DNA of 64,000 nt, from the NCBI RefSeq assembly GCF_028657945.1, contig NZ_CP059693.1, positions 1,984,001-2,048,000 on the forward strand, read 5' to 3'. Each line of letters opens with the position of its first letter. The first letter of the stretch is position 1. The position numbers and the translations under genes were made by a program. Shown here piece after piece: positions 54,168-63,384 of the stretch. The notes below the pieces were generated by a model. The model ran no database searches, was not told the DNA's origin, and saw only the letters and a list, made by a program, of their open reading frames with translations. This DNA comes from Thalassomonas haliotis (GTDB lineage Bacteria > Pseudomonadota > Gammaproteobacteria > Enterobacterales > Alteromonadaceae).

Positions 54168-54779
54168 TTATAACGATAGGGAATGGATTTTTTTCCGCCG
54201 GTAATAAGTTAAGCCAGCCAGAGCAAAGGTCAATAAAAGCAAGGCGGCCGGCTCAGGAACACTAATGTCTGCATTATTGTTTAATTGCCCGCTATCATGA
54301 CTGGTGATTAAACCTATATGTAAGAACATATCACTGGTGACTCTGCTTTCCGGCAGGGCAATATGGACACTGTGATCGGTAAATCCGGTTTGCACCCCTG
54401 TCATATTGGTGGTGACATCTAAACTTACCAGCTTATTATCTGTGATACCCAGCCAGTCGAGATCGGATAGCCAAAACTCTAAAAAACCTTCACCATCACA
54501 AGTGAACCAGCCACAATAGGGACCATTATCAAAAGCCAGCCAGATAGAATCGGCGTTGATATCAATACTGAGAGAGTTTCGGTAATTAAAATAATCGGGA
54601 TATTCAATGTCTTCACCTACAATGGCCGGGATGTCGCCGTTGCCTTCACACAATGGATGGTCGTTGCTGCTTGATTGCATGCAGGATAAAAATATTTCAT
54701 CCCCTATTAAAGAGGCTGAGGCATGAATGCCAAAAAAATAGATGCTAAAGGTTAAAACAAGAGATATTAACTTCTTCAT
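54168..54779 (-). CDS. PEP-CTERM sorting-signal protein 2
   Basis: A 203-residue paralogue of the flanking genes: signal peptide about 1-24, ASLIGDEIFLSCMQSSSND, FDNGPYCGWFTCDGEG, LSDLDW, and a tail VPEPAALLLLTFALAGLTYY followed by RRKK. GAGGAAGTTATT just before the ATG, the ribosome site, is shared with the third paralogue, as are the first codons, so the duplication included the 5' leader. Each copy has its own terminator, so each is likely a separate transcript. Confidence 0.82.
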   Translation of the reverse strand: MKKLISLVLTFSIYFFGIHASASLIGDEIFLSCMQSSSNDHPLCEGNGDIPAIVGEDIEYPDYFNYRNSLSIDINADSIWLAFDNGPYCGWFTCDGEGFLEFWLSDLDWLGITDNKLVSLDVTTNMTGVQTGFTDHSVHIALPESRVTSDMFLHIGLITSHDSGQLNNNADISVPEPAALLLLTFALAGLTYYRRKKIHSLSL

Positions 54780-55143
54780 AATAACTTCCTCTTAATTTGC
54801 TGTAGTTGTAACATACGGGTGCAAAGCAAAAACAAGTTGCAGAAATTAAGCCAAAAAAATGATTGTCAGAAAAAACAGTTAAGCTCATGGTTATTTTGAT
54901 GTGAGCCGGATGAAAGCAGTTATTTGTTTATTCGCCTGCAGGCCTTGTTATTAGGGGTATTCAGAAAAGCCTTTATAATCAGCTGGCGTGGAATAAAAAG
55001 GGCTATATGGCTTTTTCAAAGCGAATATTTTACCGGGTAGCAAGCTCCTTCTTTGCTTGTTTTGCCCGCTTAAGGTGCAATTTTTTCACCAGAAGTTACC
55101 GTAAAAGTGGCGGCCTGTTAATTGGCTTCAGGTGTTTAAACAT

Positions 55144-55171
55144 AAAAAAGCTCGCCAGGGCGAGCTTTTTT
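55144..55171. terminator. Terminator of the third PEP-CTERM gene
   Basis: AAAAAAGCTCGCC pairs perfectly with GGCGAGCTTTTTT, giving a bidirectional terminator. Confidence 0.85.
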
Positions 55172-55194
55172 ATCGGGTGCGTATTTGGACTTTA

Positions 55195-55776
55195 TTACTT
55201 GGCAATGATAGATTTTTTGCGTCTGTTACAAACTAATCCTGTCAGGGTTAAAGCAAATAAAATCAGGGTGCCCGGCTCAGGAACGTCGGCCTCATGGTCG
55301 GTTAACAGGTTAATATGGAGAAACATGCTGCTGTCTACGCTGGTTTCCGGTAAGGCAAAGTGTACGCTGTGATCATCATATCCGGTTTGTATGCCTGTCA
55401 TATTGGTAATTACGTCTAAGCCGGTAATAATACCGCCGGGCATATCAACCCAGTGGAGATCTGTTAACCAGAACTCTAAAAGGCCCTGACCGTCGCAGGT
55501 GAACCAGCCGCAGAATGGACCGTTATCAAAGGTTACCCAGATGGAATTAGCATTGATGTCGATGCTGAGGGAATTTTCGAAATTAAAATAGTCGGGATAT
55601 TCTACATCGGCTCCGACTATGGCCGGCAGGGCACCGTTACCTTCACAGAGTTCATGATCTGAACCGCTCGATTGCATACAAGTTAAAAAGACTTCGTCCC
55701 CCATTAAGGATGCAGAAGCGCTAGCTCCCCAAAGTAAAACAGTGATGGTTAAAACAAGAGATATTAACTTCTTCAT
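55195..55776 (-). CDS. PEP-CTERM sorting-signal protein 3
   Basis: A 193-residue paralogue: signal peptide (MKKLISLVLTITVLLWGASA), LMGDEVFLTCMQSSGSD, FDNGPFCGWFTCDGQG, LTDLHW and the tail VPEPGTLILFALTLTGLVCN with RRKK. The ATG at 55776 is preferred to the one 51 bp upstream because GAGGAAG precedes it and the signal peptide then has normal length. It is most like the second copy in its first 20 residues and most like the first copy in part of its body. Anchor protein of unknown role. Confidence 0.82.
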   Translation of the reverse strand: MKKLISLVLTITVLLWGASASASLMGDEVFLTCMQSSGSDHELCEGNGALPAIVGADVEYPDYFNFENSLSIDINANSIWVTFDNGPFCGWFTCDGQGLLEFWLTDLHWVDMPGGIITGLDVITNMTGIQTGYDDHSVHFALPETSVDSSMFLHINLLTDHEADVPEPGTLILFALTLTGLVCNRRKKSIIAK

Positions 55777-56073
55777 AATAACTTCCTCAGGTACAACTTT
55801 AGTAGATAGGTGCCGGTTGGCGTACAAAGGAAGTAGCAGATATTAAGCCAATAATGCTTTTGCTTTAGAAATCTGTTGCTTATGAAAGTATACCGGGTTT
55901 CTTAGCGAATTTTACGATCACGCCTGTATAAAAAATAGACAGTTGATTGTTGTCTTGTGCGTGTTTTTTTAAATTGAGCAATGCTGTTTGATAAGCATCA
56001 GCCGATAAAATCTGGGATTGGGCTGATGCGTTGCCTGTTGTTCTTTTGTGGGCCGGGGGGAAGTAAGCCCCGG

Positions 56074-57057
56074 TTACAATTGCCAAAATTTTGCAATTTC
56101 ATTAACGGCTGATAGAGGTGCTGTCAAGATATACTCGGTCGGGGGAGTTGCCTTGGTTTTTTCGGATGTTACAGGTAGTCCGTGTTTGAGGTTGAGCATT
56201 TCAACTTGTTTTACCAGAATTTCATTTTTGTCATTACGCCACTCCCTGATCAGGTATTCATCATGTTTTATCGTGTTATTGGCGAGAGGTATACCGTTTA
56301 ACCCTGCCCATTGCTGTGCCATCACAGTCGCATTTTTTGGATTAACTACGGTATCTTTTGTTCCGGACCAGACGGTGAGTCTTGGCCACTTGCTGCGATT
56401 GGGATGTTGCTGTAACACGATTTCAATGAATTCCTGTGTACTCTTACCGGGTCCGCTTTTCATACAGGCAATGGCTTTAATTAAATTGCTGGCACACGGG
56501 TAGGGTAAACCGCCGATGATGGCACCTGCGCTAAACAGGTCAGGGTAATTAGCCAGCAAAGCCGCAGCCATGGCTCCTCCGGCGGACAAGCCGGCAATGA
56601 AAACTTCACTGACCTGGTATTTTTTTTGGCTGTAGGTGATCATATTAAACAGGGATAACATTTCTCCGGAATGCTTGCTGATATCATTTTGTGAAAACCA
56701 GTTGAAACAGTTGGCGACATTATTGGTTTTTTGTTGTTCCGGTAACAATAAAATGGCACTTTTTTCCCGGGCTAATTTGTCCATACCGCTGTCACCGGCA
56801 AAGATTTTTGCTTCCTGGACACAGCCATGCAGCAGAACCACAAGTTTGGCTCCTTTCGGCTGTTCGGGGAGTTGGATGTAGGCATTTAACTCCCCGGGAT
56901 TATCGCCAAAATTTTCCAGTGTGCTTATGGCATTGTGCCCGGGAGCTGAGGGTAAATCGAAAGCTAAAGCCGGTTTTGCCCAAAAAGTGCAAACTGCGAC
57001 GTATAAGGTGCAGATAAAGAGAAAATTCAATATTTGCCTGTGGCAGACTTTGTTCAT
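56074..57057 (-). CDS. Secreted PHB-depolymerase-family esterase
   Basis: A 327-residue exported alpha/beta hydrolase with a signal peptide to about residue 32 (PALAF). The oxyanion motif LLHGCVQ, the nucleophile in AGLSAGGAMAAALLANYPDLF, the Asp in WSGTKDTVVNP and a late His fit the esterase PHB depolymerase family (family CE1-like). These enzymes cut poly(3-hydroxybutyrate) or aryl/xylan esters outside the cell. The 3-hydroxybutyrate dehydrogenase gene 3 kb away makes PHB the most attractive substrate, but no separate substrate-binding domain is present, so feruloyl or other esters remain possible. Confidence 0.82.
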   Translation of the reverse strand: MNKVCHRQILNFLFICTLYVAVCTFWAKPALAFDLPSAPGHNAISTLENFGDNPGELNAYIQLPEQPKGAKLVVLLHGCVQEAKIFAGDSGMDKLAREKSAILLLPEQQKTNNVANCFNWFSQNDISKHSGEMLSLFNMITYSQKKYQVSEVFIAGLSAGGAMAAALLANYPDLFSAGAIIGGLPYPCASNLIKAIACMKSGPGKSTQEFIEIVLQQHPNRSKWPRLTVWSGTKDTVVNPKNATVMAQQWAGLNGIPLANNTIKHDEYLIREWRNDKNEILVKQVEMLNLKHGLPVTSEKTKATPPTEYILTAPLSAVNEIAKFWQL

Positions 57058-57301
57058 GGCATATTCCTTTAAAACCTGGGGTAGCTTTTATAATGACGGT
57101 TCATCCCGTGCCCAGGCAATGCTACTTTAGTCCCTGTCGGTTATTTTTATGTCCCGGCCAATGGTCCGCTGTGTTTTTCTGATATTTAGCTAAGTCTTTA
57201 GCCAGATATTCAGCCAGGTTTCCGGGACAAAAGTAGCATGTTGTTTTTTGGCATCAGGGATTAAAGTCAGGGGGCATGATTTATTTTAAAGGAAGAAGAT
57301 A

Positions 57302-57985
57302 ATGAAATTTAGTCTGTTGATGTGTTTGACCTTAGTGATTTCAGGGCATGTTTTTGCCTGCAAAGACAGTGTCGTCCTGGTGCATGGCAATAGCGCCAGC
57401 ATCGATAGCTGGGACAATAGCTATCAGTTATTGCTGGAAAACGGTTACAGCAGTGAAAATATTTATCGCCCTGACTGGGGCTCTAAAAGCTGCGCCGCCT
57501 GTAATGATCACAGCGGCAGCGAAGAAGTGCCGGTAAAAGCAGCCATTACGGCGGCGATTGCCAATTCCTGCAGCGGTAAAATTGATGTTATCACCCATTC
57601 CATGGGCGGAACCTTGGCGGCGCAGCAGATTGTTTTGCTAAATGCTGCTGGTTCGGTGGATACTTTTGTCGGTATTGCCGGCGCCTTCAGGGGCTTGTGG
57701 AGTTGCGGGGTTTATCCTTTTAATGTCTGGTCCCCCACCTGCGGCGCATCCGGGCTCTCGGTACAAAGTCCTTTTCTTCAGCAATTATATGGCCAGGTGC
57801 TGGCGGATAAGGTGTATTCCATTAAAAGCAATATCGACCAGGTGGTTTGCGCCACCGGTGTTTGCAGTGTTTCCGGTTTGCATACCAGCCGTATCTGGTC
57901 AGAAGATAACAGTTTCACCTATGCCCTGGGACATTTTGGCCTACAGTCTGAAACCGCTGAGCTGCAGCTCAGCTTAATTCAATAA
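57302..57985 (+). CDS. Secreted lipase-like alpha/beta hydrolase
   Basis: A 227-residue exported hydrolase: signal peptide to about residue 19 (HVFA), oxyanion segment VLVHGNSAS (about 26-34), nucleophile Ser in ITHSMGG (about 100), and a late His in LHTSRI or ALGHFG. The small size and layout resemble class-2 lipases (Bacillus LipA / lipase EstA type). At least seven Cys in the mature part suggest disulphides. It is divergent from the depolymerase-like gene, with about 245 bp between, so they may share regulation. Substrate probably esters of medium chains; not provable here. Confidence 0.8.
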   Translation: MKFSLLMCLTLVISGHVFACKDSVVLVHGNSASIDSWDNSYQLLLENGYSSENIYRPDWGSKSCAACNDHSGSEEVPVKAAITAAIANSCSGKIDVITHSMGGTLAAQQIVLLNAAGSVDTFVGIAGAFRGLWSCGVYPFNVWSPTCGASGLSVQSPFLQQLYGQVLADKVYSIKSNIDQVVCATGVCSVSGLHTSRIWSEDNSFTYALGHFGLQSETAELQLSLIQ

Positions 57986-58125
57986 CCCAAAGCAAATTTA
58001 CATGCCGGCGGCGATACTTTCGCCGCTTAGGCTCTTTTGTACGATTCATTTCAGCTGCCGCCTTTTTTCAAACCCAAGTCATTGTTACTATGTCCGGGCT
58101 TAAAGTATTTAAACAGGAGTATGCT

Positions 58126-58740
58126 GTGCAACCAGGTGCAGAATCAGTGGTGGTACTGGATTTTGAAACCACAGGGCTTTCCCCCGATAACGGTGACCGG
58201 GCCATTGAAATTGGTGCGGTACGTTTGCAAAATGGTGTGATCACCGAGCGCTTTCAGCAGTTGATGGACCCCGGACGCCGTATCAGCCCCTTTATTGAAG
58301 ATTATACCGGCATTACCAATGCCATGTTAGCCGATGCCGCGCCGGTATCAAGCGTGATGGCCGACTTTGCCGATTTTATCGGTGACGATAACCTGGTCGC
58401 CCATAATGCCTCATTCGACAAACGTTTTTTAGATGCTGAGTTGGCCCGGATTTCCAGGACATATTCGGGAACATTTGCCTGCTCTTTGCTGGTTTCTCGC
58501 AGGCTTTATCAGGATTGCCCGGATCATAAACTCGGTACTTTGGTGCGCTGGAAAAATATTGCCGGAGAGGGCAGTTTTCACCGCGCTCTCTACGATGCTG
58601 AAATGACGGCTTATTTATGGTTAGCCATGCTGGAGGATATCCGGGAGCAGAGCCGGTTATCCGAGGTGCCTTTTGAACTGATCACCCGGTTATCAAAAAC
58701 CGCGAAAAAATCTGTCGGCAGTTTTTTCAGCCGCCGGTAA
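58126..58740 (+). CDS. DEDDh 3'-5' exonuclease (DnaQ-like)
   Basis: A 204-residue nuclease. The DEDDh motifs are LDFETTG (first Asp and Glu), [11 protein letters not shown] (Asp) and HRALYDAEM (His and Asp). It resembles the exonuclease domain of DNA polymerase III epsilon but lacks the polymerase-binding tail, so it is a stand-alone repair or RNA-turnover enzyme. The GTG at 58126 is preferred since AGGAG lies 6 bp before it; an ATG at 58090 in the same frame has no ribosome site. A basic tail ([14 protein letters not shown]) ends the protein. It precedes yceH by 110 bp on the same strand. Confidence 0.8.
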   Translation: MQPGAESVVVLDFETTGLSPDNGDRAIEIGAVRLQNGVITERFQQLMDPGRRISPFIEDYTGITNAMLADAAPVSSVMADFADFIGDDNLVAHNASFDKRFLDAELARISRTYSGTFACSLLVSRRLYQDCPDHKLGTLVRWKNIAGEGSFHRALYDAEMTAYLWLAMLEDIREQSRLSEVPFELITRLSKTAKKSVGSFFSRR

Positions 58741-58851
58741 CTAAGCTTTGCTTTTACGGCAAAAAACAATAAAAACCTGGTTAAGCTTTTGAAATCAAGT
58801 TTATGATAAGCAACAACCATTACCTAACTATATCACTTTGGAACAAAGCCG

Positions 58852-59517
58852 ATGATGACATTAACGTCCCGCCAGTGCCGTGTACTCGGGGTTATGCTGG
58901 AAAAAGAAATTACCACACCGGATCAATATCCCCTGTCTTTAAATGCCCTGACCACAGGCTGCAATCAAAAAAGTAACCGGGAACCTGTGATGTCGTTAAC
59001 CGAGGCCGAGGCGCAGGATATTGTTGATGAACTGATGGAAATGAAGCTTGTCAGCGATCAGGGGGCGTTCAGCTCCCGGGTGGTGAAATATCAGCACAGG
59101 TTCTGCAATACCGAATTTGGCAGCCTGCAGCTGAGCAAACAGCAGCTGGCCATTATCTGTGTGTTGTTTTTGCGGGGCCACCAAACCCCGGGGGAATTAA
59201 GAACCCGCACCAACCGCTTGGCGGAATTTAGCAATGTGGCTGAAGTGGAGCAGGTGTTAAACCAGTTAACAGATCTTAATGGCGAAAAACTGGTGGTGAA
59301 ACTGGAGCGGGAACCGGGAAAACGCGACTCACGTTATGCCCAGCTGTTTAGTGAATTAACCGAACAAACAGCCGCGCCAGGTGCAGGCGAGAATGACGGC
59401 GTCAGCACAGGTAACAGTGATACCCTTGCGCGTATTGAGACATTAGAGTTGGAAGTCTCCGACTTAAAGCAAGAACTGTCCCGGTTACATCAGCTGGTGC
59501 AGCAATTGGGCGGTTAA
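58852..59517 (+). CDS. yceH: YceH family protein (DUF480/UPF0502)
   Basis: A 221-residue cytoplasmic protein. The first 165 residues are two winged-helix domains with the family signature [20 protein letters not shown] and [10 protein letters not shown], and [16 protein letters not shown] in the second. A linker of about 20 residues and a C-terminal coiled coil ([19 protein letters not shown]) follow, as in E. coli YceH. Its function is not established. The start has two consecutive ATGs; the second is as likely. Confidence 0.92.
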   Translation: MMTLTSRQCRVLGVMLEKEITTPDQYPLSLNALTTGCNQKSNREPVMSLTEAEAQDIVDELMEMKLVSDQGAFSSRVVKYQHRFCNTEFGSLQLSKQQLAIICVLFLRGHQTPGELRTRTNRLAEFSNVAEVEQVLNQLTDLNGEKLVVKLEREPGKRDSRYAQLFSELTEQTAAPGAGENDGVSTGNSDTLARIETLELEVSDLKQELSRLHQLVQQLGG

Positions 59518-59690
59518 TCTCTCTGCCAGGAAAACCGACAGAAATCGCCATAAGTTATGCCCGGATTGCACCGGGCAGGATTTTTTTGCTAACCTGAGAG
59601 TCCCTGCATGAGTATGCGCAGATCTTGCCATAAACTTTGGCCACTTGGTTCCATCAGGCAATAAATATAATAAGCTGAGGACAAAAAATC

Positions 59691-61217
59691 GTGAAAATCA
59701 CTAAAATCACCACCAGTATTTTTGTCATTACTTTCGCCGCGGGCCTGGCGACCGTTAATTTTTTCAATCACTTCTATGCAGAAAAAGCATTGCAAAATGA
59801 TGCCGAGCAACTGCTTTACCAGTTTCATGATGCCATCCTTGAAGCGGATAAAATCCTTGCCGGTTTGCCTGAGCCGGAATTATTTCAGTGTACTCAAAAG
59901 GATATCGAACAACTGGCGATGCTGGCGTTTGAACACCCGGCGGTGCGCCTGGTAGGGGTATTACATGGCGACCAGCAGGCCTGTGCCAGTGAAGAAGTGC
60001 ATATCGACCTGTCCAACTACCATGAGCGGGTGCTCGGTCCGATCAAACACCAGTTGACAGACAGCCATGCGCTGGCAACGGTTTCCCACGGCGATGAACA
60101 CCTGGATCTGCTGATGGTGCGCTCACACGAAAACAGCCGCTATTTTGCCAGCATCAATCCTTTTATGGTCAATTACCTGACCGAGTTTGTCTGTATGGAT
60201 TGTCTCGAATATGAGTTTGTGATCGGCAGCCTGCCTAAGCTGGAATTTAGCGGCCGCTCCATGGCGGGGGAGAGTTATATCGAATATACCGCCTCCCGGC
60301 TGGAAGAGTCGGTCACAATAGAGCTCAATGTCAGGGGCACCAAAGAATTTTATAATTATTATAAGGAATTAAGCTGGGCCAGTACGATATTGTTTTCTGC
60401 CTTGTTTGCCTCAGCTATCGCCTTGCTTTCATATCGCTTGTTGAGCATTCGCCAGTCGCTGGAACGTATCATCAAAGATGCCCTTAAATATAAAGAATTT
60501 ACCCCCTTTTACCAGCCGATAGTCAACAGCCTTAGCGGTGAACTGGTGGGGGTGGAGATGCTGGCCCGCTGGCGTCAAAAAGACGGCACTGTGGTGCCAC
60601 CTTATCAGTTTATTCCCTTTGCCGAAGACAGCGGTTTGATCATAGCTATCACCGAGCAGCTGATCCGAAAATCCGTCAAGGATGCCAAAACCCTGGGCTG
60701 GGATAAAAGTGATAAATTTATCAGTATCAATATCGTACCTGAGCACCTAACCAGCAAACGGCTTTATCATTATCTGGAGGGCCTGTGCCGGGAGTTTGAT
60801 TTGCCGCCTAAGGTATTATCGCTGGAAGTCACCGAAAGAATGAAGATTGAAAACCTTGAACTGGCAAGGCAGCATCTTGAAGACTTTTACCGGCTGGGCA
60901 TCAATTTGAAACTTGATGATGCCGGTACCGGCTACGGTGGTTTTTCCTATATCCAGGAGCTGGGTATCGATACCCTGAAAATCGATAAAATGTTTGTCGA
61001 CACCATAAACAGTGATGATATTAAAGGTTCGGTACTGGAGGCGATTATCTCTTTTGCCAAGTCCTCGAAACTCAAGCTTATCGCCGAAGGAGTTGAAGAC
61101 CCTCATCAAGTCGAGTACCTGCAGCAGCGCGATGTGGTGATGATCCAGGGTTATGTCTATGGTAAACCTATGGCCATTAGTGAATTCAAAGCCTGGATAG
61201 CTGAACGTCAGGGCTAG
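59691..61217 (+). CDS. CSS-motif EAL-domain c-di-GMP phosphodiesterase
   Basis: A 508-residue membrane phosphodiesterase. Two helices (about 8-25 and 225-247) bracket a periplasmic domain with Cys residues in the CSS sensor style (ELFQCTQ, QQACAS, CMDCLEY), likely redox or disulphide controlled through Dsb proteins. The EAL domain (about 260-500) has FYQPIV, the signature as EMLAR in place of EALLR, SINIVPEHL, LDDAGTGYGG, LKIDKMFVD and IAEGVED; the metal and catalytic residues appear intact, so it is probably active and lowers c-di-GMP. The start is GTG with GAGGA 11 bp upstream. No partner genes. Confidence 0.87.
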   Translation: MKITKITTSIFVITFAAGLATVNFFNHFYAEKALQNDAEQLLYQFHDAILEADKILAGLPEPELFQCTQKDIEQLAMLAFEHPAVRLVGVLHGDQQACASEEVHIDLSNYHERVLGPIKHQLTDSHALATVSHGDEHLDLLMVRSHENSRYFASINPFMVNYLTEFVCMDCLEYEFVIGSLPKLEFSGRSMAGESYIEYTASRLEESVTIELNVRGTKEFYNYYKELSWASTILFSALFASAIALLSYRLLSIRQSLERIIKDALKYKEFTPFYQPIVNSLSGELVGVEMLARWRQKDGTVVPPYQFIPFAEDSGLIIAITEQLIRKSVKDAKTLGWDKSDKFISINIVPEHLTSKRLYHYLEGLCREFDLPPKVLSLEVTERMKIENLELARQHLEDFYRLGINLKLDDAGTGYGGFSYIQELGIDTLKIDKMFVDTINSDDIKGSVLEAIISFAKSSKLKLIAEGVEDPHQVEYLQQRDVVMIQGYVYGKPMAISEFKAWIAERQG

Positions 61218-61350
61218 CAGCCGATAGCAAAAAGCAGGCTCCCGGATAAGTGAAGCGGCTTTTTTACCGGCAGCCTTCTCTCGCTATTTAACCGGCACAG
61301 GTTAACCTTGTGCTCTGTTTAGAGAAAAAGTCTTGCTAAATCTACTTTGG

Positions 61351-61364
61351 TTAATACAGATCAA
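61351..61364 (+). promoter_or_regulatory. Candidate FNR/CRP-type box before the norE-like gene
   Basis: TTAAT-ACAG-ATCAA matches the TTGAT-N4-ATCAA consensus of FNR and its nitric-oxide-sensing relatives with one mismatch. It lies about 75-88 bp before the norE-like ATG, a usual place for an activator site. Confidence 0.4.
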
Positions 61365-61438
61365 GGAGAATAACCCAGGCTGGGCTAAGCTGACATTAGC
61401 TAGGGGGTGAGCTTTCGCCCGTGACTTAAGAGGTTTAC

Positions 61439-62062
61439 ATGTCAGCTATTACCACAGATGTCTTTTACCTGAATGGCCGGGGAAGTGTGGCGCAGGAGCC
61501 GGAATCATTGCGGCGTATTCCCGGCAACAGGGCGGTTTGGGTCGGTATCTTTGCCGAACTTACCGAATTTGCCATGTTCTTTATCATTTATTTTATTGCC
61601 AAGGCCCATTATCCGCAGGAGTTTGAACAGGGGCCGCTTAAGCTCAATACCCTGGCGGGCACCTTAAATACCGTGGCATTAATTTCCAGCAGTTATTTTG
61701 TCGCCAAGGCCATGTTTGCCATCCGCCGGAACAGGCCGCAGGCCTCGGTGCGCTGGCTCTGGGGCGCTTTGCTGGCGGGCTTGGCCTATCTGGCGATAAA
61801 AACCTGGGAATATCAATGGAATGTTTCACTGGGCATACATAGCGATACCAATGCCTTTTATACCTTGTATTACTATATGACCTTTAACCACCTGCTGCAT
61901 GTCGGCTGGGCCAGCGGTACTTTGCTGTGGGCCATCTACCGGGTTAAACAGGGGGTTTATAACGCTGAGAACCATTCGGGTATGATGGCGATTGCCTGTT
62001 ATTGGCATATGGTCGATTTGGCCTGGATCATCATCTTTCCACTGTTATATGTGCTACGTTAA
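61439..62062 (+). CDS. NorE-like cytochrome c oxidase subunit III family protein
   Basis: A 207-residue membrane protein with five helices, of the haem-copper oxidase subunit III family. RAVWVGIFAELTEFAMFF, the Glu/Tyr-rich fourth-helix start and YYYMTFNHLLHVGWA with ACYWHMVDLAWIIIFPLLY at the C-terminus are typical of NorE, a small accessory protein found with nitric oxide reductases. The next gene encodes a NorF-like subunit 10 bp downstream, so this is a two-gene operon. No norCB or oxidase subunit I gene is in the window; the pair may help a reductase encoded elsewhere. Confidence 0.78.
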   Translation: MSAITTDVFYLNGRGSVAQEPESLRRIPGNRAVWVGIFAELTEFAMFFIIYFIAKAHYPQEFEQGPLKLNTLAGTLNTVALISSSYFVAKAMFAIRRNRPQASVRWLWGALLAGLAYLAIKTWEYQWNVSLGIHSDTNAFYTLYYYMTFNHLLHVGWASGTLLWAIYRVKQGVYNAENHSGMMAIACYWHMVDLAWIIIFPLLYVLR

Positions 62063-62072
62063 GGGGGAAACC

Positions 62073-62420
62073 ATGTCTGCTGCCGAATCAAGTAAAATAG
62101 CCGTCCGGGAAGCCGATAGCGGGGCTGATGCAAACAGGCGCTGGAATAAACTCGATATCACCTGGGTGGTGTTAATGGTCGTGACCCTGCTTAACGCCTT
62201 TGTTGCGGAAACCGCCGACCCCCATTTGCTGATCACTTTTGTGATCTGCTTGTCCATCGCCTATAAAGGGCGTTTGGTCATAGATAACTTTATGGAACTT
62301 TATCATGCCAATAAAACCATCCGCAGTTTTATGCGCAGTTATTTCTATGTTTTTCCTGTATTAATTTTTCTGGCAGATGTTTTTTCTGCACAAATCGCCT
62401 GGCTTACGACAATTAACTGA
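62073..62420 (+). CDS. NorF-like cytochrome c oxidase subunit IV family protein
   Basis: A 115-residue membrane protein starting at the ATG at 62073, which has AGGGGG 6 bp upstream. After a charged N-terminus (to about residue 30) it has three helices: ITWVVLMVVTLLNAFV, LLITFVICLSIAYKG and VFPVLIFLADVF. The size, three-helix layout and the second-helix stretch resemble the prokaryotic subunit IV / NorF family (DUF4405-like not excluded). The neighbour is NorE-like and ends 10 bp before, which supports the call. Its role is probably accessory to nitric oxide reductase. Confidence 0.7.
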   Translation: MSAAESSKIAVREADSGADANRRWNKLDITWVVLMVVTLLNAFVAETADPHLLITFVICLSIAYKGRLVIDNFMELYHANKTIRSFMRSYFYVFPVLIFLADVFSAQIAWLTTIN

Positions 62421-62557
62421 TTTATTTTTACTTTATAAACCAAATGATTAGGAATTGTTTTCAGAAAAAATCAAAAAAAAGAATGTTTGCTGTCAACCAA
62501 AGTGAACCTAAGGCGTTTTTATCTATGTAATCACCAAAAATCTATTAGGAGTTCTAC

Positions 62558-63175
62558 ATGTCAATGATAAAAAAATCAGTTAACTTTGTTGTTATCGCCG
62601 GATTCATTACGACTGCAACCGCCTTATCTATTTCTCAAAGCATCGCATTCGAGCGCGGCCACCACAGGGGCAACGGCGGTTTCGACCGTTTAGACGTGAA
62701 TGCCGATGCGGTCTTGTCGCTGGATGAAATGACCGTCGGCGCCGGGAGCAAAGCCGAGAATATGTTAGCAAGAAAAGACAGTGACGAAGACGGTTTCCTG
62801 ACATTAGAAGAGTTTCAGCAGGGACGCAATGGTGTGATTGCTGATTACTCGGATTTGGCGGACGAAATTGTACAATGTGTTGCCGACTTGCAAGCAGAAA
62901 ACGCAGATATCGTGGTGCCTGATAGCGATAACTTCCTCTCTCCTGAAGATAAATTCAATGCCCTGGATACATCTGGCGATGGTTTGGTCGACGTTGACGA
63001 ATTGACGGAGGCAAAAGTTGCCAAGGCAACGGAGAAGTTCAGCAATTTAGATAGCGATGAAGACGGCAGCGTTAGCGAAGATGAATACGATGCGGCTAAA
63101 GCCTCGCGTTTAGCCACCAGACAGGCGGTGCGTCAGTGTATTTCTGATGTAACAACTGAAGACGAAGCGGTATAA
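62558..63175 (+). CDS. Exported EF-hand calcium-binding protein
   Basis: A 205-residue protein with a signal peptide to about residue 30 (SQSIAFE). Four EF-hand-type loops are seen: DVNADAVLSLDE, DSDEDGFLTLEE, DTSGDGLVDVDE and DSDEDGSVSEDE, in two pairs. The first loop has Ala at the position that is usually Gly and may bind calcium weakly. Two Cys (C near 110 and near 195) could form a disulphide. A ribosome site AGGAG lies 6 bp before the ATG. The role could be calcium buffering or regulation at the cell surface; no partner is evident. Confidence 0.82.
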   Translation: MSMIKKSVNFVVIAGFITTATALSISQSIAFERGHHRGNGGFDRLDVNADAVLSLDEMTVGAGSKAENMLARKDSDEDGFLTLEEFQQGRNGVIADYSDLADEIVQCVADLQAENADIVVPDSDNFLSPEDKFNALDTSGDGLVDVDELTEAKVAKATEKFSNLDSDEDGSVSEDEYDAAKASRLATRQAVRQCISDVTTEDEAV

Positions 63176-63223
63176 ATTCATAGCATTACCTCTGTCATCA
63201 ACCAGCATCTAACCTCCAAGTTT

Positions 63224-63275
63224 ATAGCGGTTTAACCATCAAAGAGCTAAAATGGTTAATCCGCTATATTTTCTT
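63224..63275 (+). terminator. Hairpin terminator after the EF-hand gene
   Basis: ATAGCGG-T-TTAACCAT pairs with ATGGTTAA-T-CCGCTAT (one T-T mismatch) around a 12-base loop and is followed by ATTTTCTT. Confidence 0.65.
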
Positions 63276-63384
63276 AGCTTTTTCTGACTTTTTTCTTAGC
63301 TATTTCACCGGTAGCGCTATTAAAAATACCAGTGATGGTTTACCCTGGTTTTCTTGATTTTCAGGAACAACTTGTTGGTATTGA

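Noticed and set aside
55007..55372. 121-residue plus-strand frame
   Set aside because: It crosses a perfect bidirectional terminator and runs antisense into the third PEP-CTERM gene; composition and lack of motifs suggest chance.
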